Of a stretch of 64,000 nt of DNA, positions 60,942 through 64,000 are shown piece after piece. Numbering within the stretch: the stretch's first letter is position 1; every line of letters starts with the position of its first letter. The stretch comes from an uncultured Draconibacterium sp. (GTDB lineage Bacteria > Bacteroidota > Bacteroidia > Bacteroidales > Prolixibacteraceae): positions 1 to 64,000 of the forward strand of contig CANLMQ010000016.1 of assembly GCA_947492175.1 (NCBI GenBank), in the 5' to 3' direction. The position numbers and the translations under genes were made by a program. The notes under the pieces were generated by a model. The model was not told the origin of the DNA, did no database searches, and saw nothing but the letters and a program-made list of their open reading frames with translations.

Positions 60942-62639
60942 ATGAAGCGCAGAGATTTTATAATAAAGGGGACACAGGGAACTGCTGCAATATTGTATTC
61001 TTCACATATTGTTGCCGGAGATATTATGGGAAAAAAAACAGAAACCATGGGTACGTTGAAGAAAAAGCTTGAACAGGTAAACACTACCGATATGGCAGAT
61101 GCGATTAGACTGGGATGCCGTACTATGCAAAATGTATTTAACGCCGATGATAATCAATTTCCTTTTTTTGCTTCCGTTGCATGGCCTGAGGCTTTTCTCC
61201 GGTTCAATAATAACCATGGTGAGTCGCATGTGCCGGGACGGCATCTCAACGCATTGCTAAGTGCAAAAGATGCGATTGGTTTTGAGCCAGAAGAAGAAGC
61301 CATTGAGAATCACCGGCGTGCTGCCTTTTTTTCTTATAGCGGACCGTTTGCATTACCCATGAACCAACAAAAGACAGACGGTCCTCTGGTTAACTTTTGC
61401 CCGCATAACCTTCGGGAAGGTTTTCATGCCCTTTATGCGCTGGTAAAGTACCGTAATGACAAAAAGGCACGTGAATTGGCAGAACAAAACATTGCTGCTG
61501 TTTTTGACCTTTGGCATCCTGAGAATGGTTGGGATATGCAACGTTTCAGTTCTCTGGGATTAAACTTTCAGAAATGCCAGGGATTTATACACGGAGAAGG
61601 GCGGATGTTGGGGCCGCTTGTAAAATATTACCGCGCTACAGGGTATGCACCGGCCCTGGAACTGGCGTTGGTTATGAAAGAAAAAGCAGTAGCTGATTTT
61701 TTTACTTCCGATGGAGATTTTGATGCTGAACGTTTTATAACCCGGCATTGCCATTCTGTTACCTGTGTAATGTCTTCTCTGGCCCAGTTGGCCGATCTGC
61801 TTGGCGACGCGGCCCTGTTGGAGCGTGTGAAAGCATTCTATGATAACGGGCTCTGGAAGATTCGTGACGAAATCGGCTGGTCGCTGGAAATGATCAACCA
61901 GGAAGATTCAGACCATGGAGAAGCCAATAACACTGGCGATATCCTGGAGACGGCGTTAATTCTGGGGCGTTGCGGATACCCTGAATATTATCAGGACGCC
62001 GAGCGTATTCTGCGATGCCATTTACTCCCTTCACAACTTCGCGATATTTCATTTATTAGCGATCCGCCCAACCCGGATAATCTGGATGGATTAAGGGATG
62101 TTGCTAACCGGCATCTTGGTGCTTTTGGTTTTCCGGCGCCGTATGGGCATAAATCTGTCGGAAAAGGCAGACGGGGACAGATATCATTCAATATGGACAT
62201 TGTTGGCGGAGTAACAGCCTCCTTGTGCGAAGCGGTTAAAGAAATTACCCGGACCGGAACAACAGGCACCCGGGTCAATTTGTATTTTGATTTTGAAGAT
62301 AATATTGTAAAGATACAATCACCTTATACACACGATTGCCTTCAAATTGAAATGAAGCAAACGGGACCACTGTTTGTGCGGGTTCCCGGCTGGATTAATC
62401 CTGACGAAGTTAAAACAGAAGGCACTGCAAACCCTCCGGTTTGGGCAAACAATTATCTTTTTTTCAATACCGTCCGGGCAGGACAAATTCTGCGGATACG
62501 TTTTCCTTTGAAAGAATCGCAGGTAACATTGTCTGAAGAATTACATATTCATCCGATTCGGGTAAAATTACGTGGTGACATGGTTGTGGAAATGGATAAT
62601 TTTGGAGCGGATCTTACATACTTTGAACCATTTGAATAG
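60942..62639 (+). CDS. Helical-barrel protein with twin-arginine-like signal, GH127-like layout
   Basis: A 565-residue protein starting MKRRDFIIKGTQGTAAILYS, a Tat-type RRDFI signal, so it is probably exported folded. The body is alpha/alpha-barrel-like (FPFFASVAWPEAFLRFNNNHG, YRATGYAPALELALVMKEKA, MINQEDSDHGEANNTGDILETALILG). The C-terminal beta domain (VNLYFDFEDNIVKIQSPYTHDCLQIEM, RVPGWINPDEV) is as in GH127-type proteins. Acidic NQEDSDHGEANN is a candidate active-site segment. It parallels the preceding LamG protein. Seventy bp separate the genes. No close characterised relative is known to me. Confidence 0.65.
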   Translation: MKRRDFIIKGTQGTAAILYSSHIVAGDIMGKKTETMGTLKKKLEQVNTTDMADAIRLGCRTMQNVFNADDNQFPFFASVAWPEAFLRFNNNHGESHVPGRHLNALLSAKDAIGFEPEEEAIENHRRAAFFSYSGPFALPMNQQKTDGPLVNFCPHNLREGFHALYALVKYRNDKKARELAEQNIAAVFDLWHPENGWDMQRFSSLGLNFQKCQGFIHGEGRMLGPLVKYYRATGYAPALELALVMKEKAVADFFTSDGDFDAERFITRHCHSVTCVMSSLAQLADLLGDAALLERVKAFYDNGLWKIRDEIGWSLEMINQEDSDHGEANNTGDILETALILGRCGYPEYYQDAERILRCHLLPSQLRDISFISDPPNPDNLDGLRDVANRHLGAFGFPAPYGHKSVGKGRRGQISFNMDIVGGVTASLCEAVKEITRTGTTGTRVNLYFDFEDNIVKIQSPYTHDCLQIEMKQTGPLFVRVPGWINPDEVKTEGTANPPVWANNYLFFNTVRAGQILRIRFPLKESQVTLSEELHIHPIRVKLRGDMVVEMDNFGADLTYFEPFE

Positions 62640-62696
62640 AGTATCAGGATAAGAAAAAGAGTTGATATAGTTATAATCTTAAAAAAAGGATAGGGA

Positions 62697-63353
62697 ATGA
62701 GAATGAATGGGGGCACGCTAGTATTTCTGTTATTGGCAATTTTAAGTGGTAATGTTTCGGCGCAGGATGACGATTTTGGACTGTGGCTGGATGCATTTGC
62801 CAATAAAAAGATACAATCATCTGAGTTTTCATTGTATGGTGAGTTTTTTACCCGGAACAATAACCGTTCGATAGACAGGGTAAGTATTGGGTTGGAAGGA
62901 GATCGCAGTGTGTTGAAGTTTATGAAAATAGGATTGGGGTACCTGTTGATGAATAAAAACAAAACGGAGGATTATGAGTTAAGGCACAGGTTTTATACCC
63001 ATGCAAAATTTAAATGGGCGGTATATAAACTCCGGTTCTCGTTAAGAGAACGGTACCAGGTTACCAGATACCCCGGATACAATCTTGAATCGCCGGAATA
63101 TTTGAATTACTGGAGAAATAGAATGAAAATTGGTTATGAGATACCTTCCTGTAAGATAAAACCGGTCATTGGGTTTGAGACCTTTATACTAACCAATAAA
63201 CAAGTATCTGATCGTTTAGATGAAATAAGATATAGCCTTTCAGCATTATGTCCACTAACTGATTCAACTGATATCGAATTGTATGGATTGCTGGCACAAA
63301 TGCATGATCTAAATCAATATATTATTGGTGTTTCTTATCAAATTAAACTATGA
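62697..63353 (+). CDS. DUF2490 outer-membrane beta-barrel-like protein
   Basis: A 218-residue exported protein (signal ending GNVSAQDDDFG) of the DUF2490 type, predicted as a small outer-membrane barrel: alternating strands such as FSLYGEFFTRNNNRSIDRVSIGLEG, RHRFYTHAKFKWAVYKLRFSLRERYQ and a C-terminal YIIGVSYQIKL. Function unknown. It may form a pore or assembly factor for export or uptake. Its TGA stop overlaps the ATG of the next gene (ATGA), a mark of translational coupling. Confidence 0.8.
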   Translation: MRMNGGTLVFLLLAILSGNVSAQDDDFGLWLDAFANKKIQSSEFSLYGEFFTRNNNRSIDRVSIGLEGDRSVLKFMKIGLGYLLMNKNKTEDYELRHRFYTHAKFKWAVYKLRFSLRERYQVTRYPGYNLESPEYLNYWRNRMKIGYEIPSCKIKPVIGFETFILTNKQVSDRLDEIRYSLSALCPLTDSTDIELYGLLAQMHDLNQYIIGVSYQIKL

Positions 63354-64000
63354 AATTCAAGATAATAACATATTTTATAGCATCCGTTTCCTGCTTCCTG
63401 CTTTGTTTTCAAGGCACATACGGAAACCCTATAATTCCCTTTAATGGTGATGAGCAAAAACAAAAGTTTGATATACCAACAATACTTAAATCAGCAAATG
63501 CTTCCGTAAAGTTTGCAGTTGAAAGAACGTTAGTTCCATACAAAACGAACCTCTGTTGCAAATCAAGTTTTGTTGATTTAAATGGAGAAGTAATGGAAAG
63601 TATAAAGTGGCATCCTTTTGCTGCACTTGAGGGACCTGGATGGGCTGCTAATGCTGTTGGTGGAGCTTATGAAATTTTTTCATTCGGGAAATACATTAAT
63701 GATTCCTCCATGGTCAATAAAGCAATTATGATTCTTGATCATGTGTTGGAAGATGGTTTTGTAGATTACAATACCGGTTTTATTACAGGGTATCGCAATG
63801 TTGATACGGATATCCTTTTGCAAAACTATGAACATAATAATGATTGGTTTTGCCCTGGTTCCATGGCTAAAATTGCATATCAACTTTTAATATTCAGTGA
63901 TCATGTAGATGAAGAGCGAAAAACAAAAATGAGAAGTATTGCTATTAAAACTGCTAACTGGATTAATTCTAATGTAAAGCTGGCTTCTAATGGCTGGTAT
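63350..64000 (+). CDS. Secreted protein, 3' end outside window, unassigned
   Basis: An ATG at 63350 overlaps the preceding stop by 4 bp and opens 217 codons without a stop, reaching the window end. A signal peptide (MKFKIITYFIASVSCFLLCFQGTYG) is followed by helical, aromatic-rich sequence with EGPGWAANAVGGAYEIFSFG, GFVDYNTGFITGYRNVDT and NYEHNNDWFCPGSMAKIAYQL, resembling alpha/alpha-barrel glycosidases. It seems to be a further catalytic candidate of the PUL, with the true length and C-terminal domains unknown. Confidence 0.65.
   Translation, partial: MKFKIITYFIASVSCFLLCFQGTYGNPIIPFNGDEQKQKFDIPTILKSANASVKFAVERTLVPYKTNLCCKSSFVDLNGEVMESIKWHPFAALEGPGWAANAVGGAYEIFSFGKYINDSSMVNKAIMILDHVLEDGFVDYNTGFITGYRNVDTDILLQNYEHNNDWFCPGSMAKIAYQLLIFSDHVDEERKTKMRSIAIKTANWINSNVKLASNGWY

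Noticed and set aside
1..64000. tRNA, rRNA, prophage or transposase genes
   Set aside because: None recognised on either strand; only a non-coding MITE-like element was found.

Overview
The window looks like chromosomal DNA of a Bacteroidota bacterium, probably a free-living or marine member of Bacteroidales/Marinilabiliales (Prolixibacteraceae-like; this rank is inferred from gene content, not from a marker tree). Supporting signs are a SusC/SusD pair, ECF-sigma/FecR regulation, GH92, DUF2490 and DUF4091 proteins, moderate to low GC, weak Shine-Dalgarno sites, a TAnnTTTG-type -7 promoter element, and several TTG/GTG starts. No rRNA, tRNA, CRISPR array, transposase or phage gene was recognised.

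Left part (1-25.7 kb) is mostly core metabolism. The extreme left edge carries a tandem duplication of a tiny gene for a double-glycine leader peptide, of the type used as Bacteroidota natural-product precursors. A minus-strand block then runs guaA, an S41 processing protease, pnuC with an NadR-type nicotinamide riboside kinase, serine acetyltransferase and an RlmL-like rRNA methyltransferase. After a plus-strand LysM/periplasmic-binding fusion come small conserved proteins, a Mut7-C RNase, a cDPG-synthetase-like GTPase, an SGNH hydrolase, enolase, a C_GCAxxG_C_C protein, the GGGtGRT/NifU-like pair, a DUF190-crcB fluoride pair and a PBP4-type carboxypeptidase. Intergenic gaps here hold a 168-bp palindromic MITE-like element (20711-20878) and a short dispersed repeat between 13.6 and 17.0 kb.

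Middle part (25.9-34.8 kb) is a plus-strand set of exported carbohydrate-related enzymes: CE15-like glucuronoyl esterase, DUF1080 lipoprotein, CSTP1-like phosphoesterase, Gfo/Idh/MocA oxidoreductase, FAD-dependent oxidoreductase, DsrE protein and GH9. This suggests plant- or algal-polysaccharide breakdown.

Right part (34.8 kb to the window end, and beyond it) is one large polysaccharide utilization locus (PUL) led by an ECF sigma factor, a FecR anti-sigma factor and a SusC with an STN signalling domain, then SusD. Behind it come two GH92 alpha-mannosidase-family proteins, a GH123-like DUF4091 protein, a frameshifted tandem glycerophosphodiester phosphodiesterase (GDPD), a calcineurin-like phosphoesterase, a beta-propeller protein, another GDPD, an endonuclease/exonuclease/phosphatase-family enzyme, three large helical-barrel (alpha/alpha-type) proteins, a DUF2490 protein and a further secreted protein cut by the window end. 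The second GH92 has Gln where the first has the general-acid Glu, as reported for the GH92 enzyme that cleaves mannosyl-phosphate linkages. Together with at least four phosphodiesterase/phosphatase genes this makes a coherent, apparently undescribed candidate system: a PUL for a phosphodiester-containing mannose-rich glycan, such as phosphomannan, a GPI-like glycan or a glycerophosphorylated glycan. The promoter region of this PUL also has three direct repeats with a 21-bp period and an orphan intrinsic terminator that could end a small RNA.
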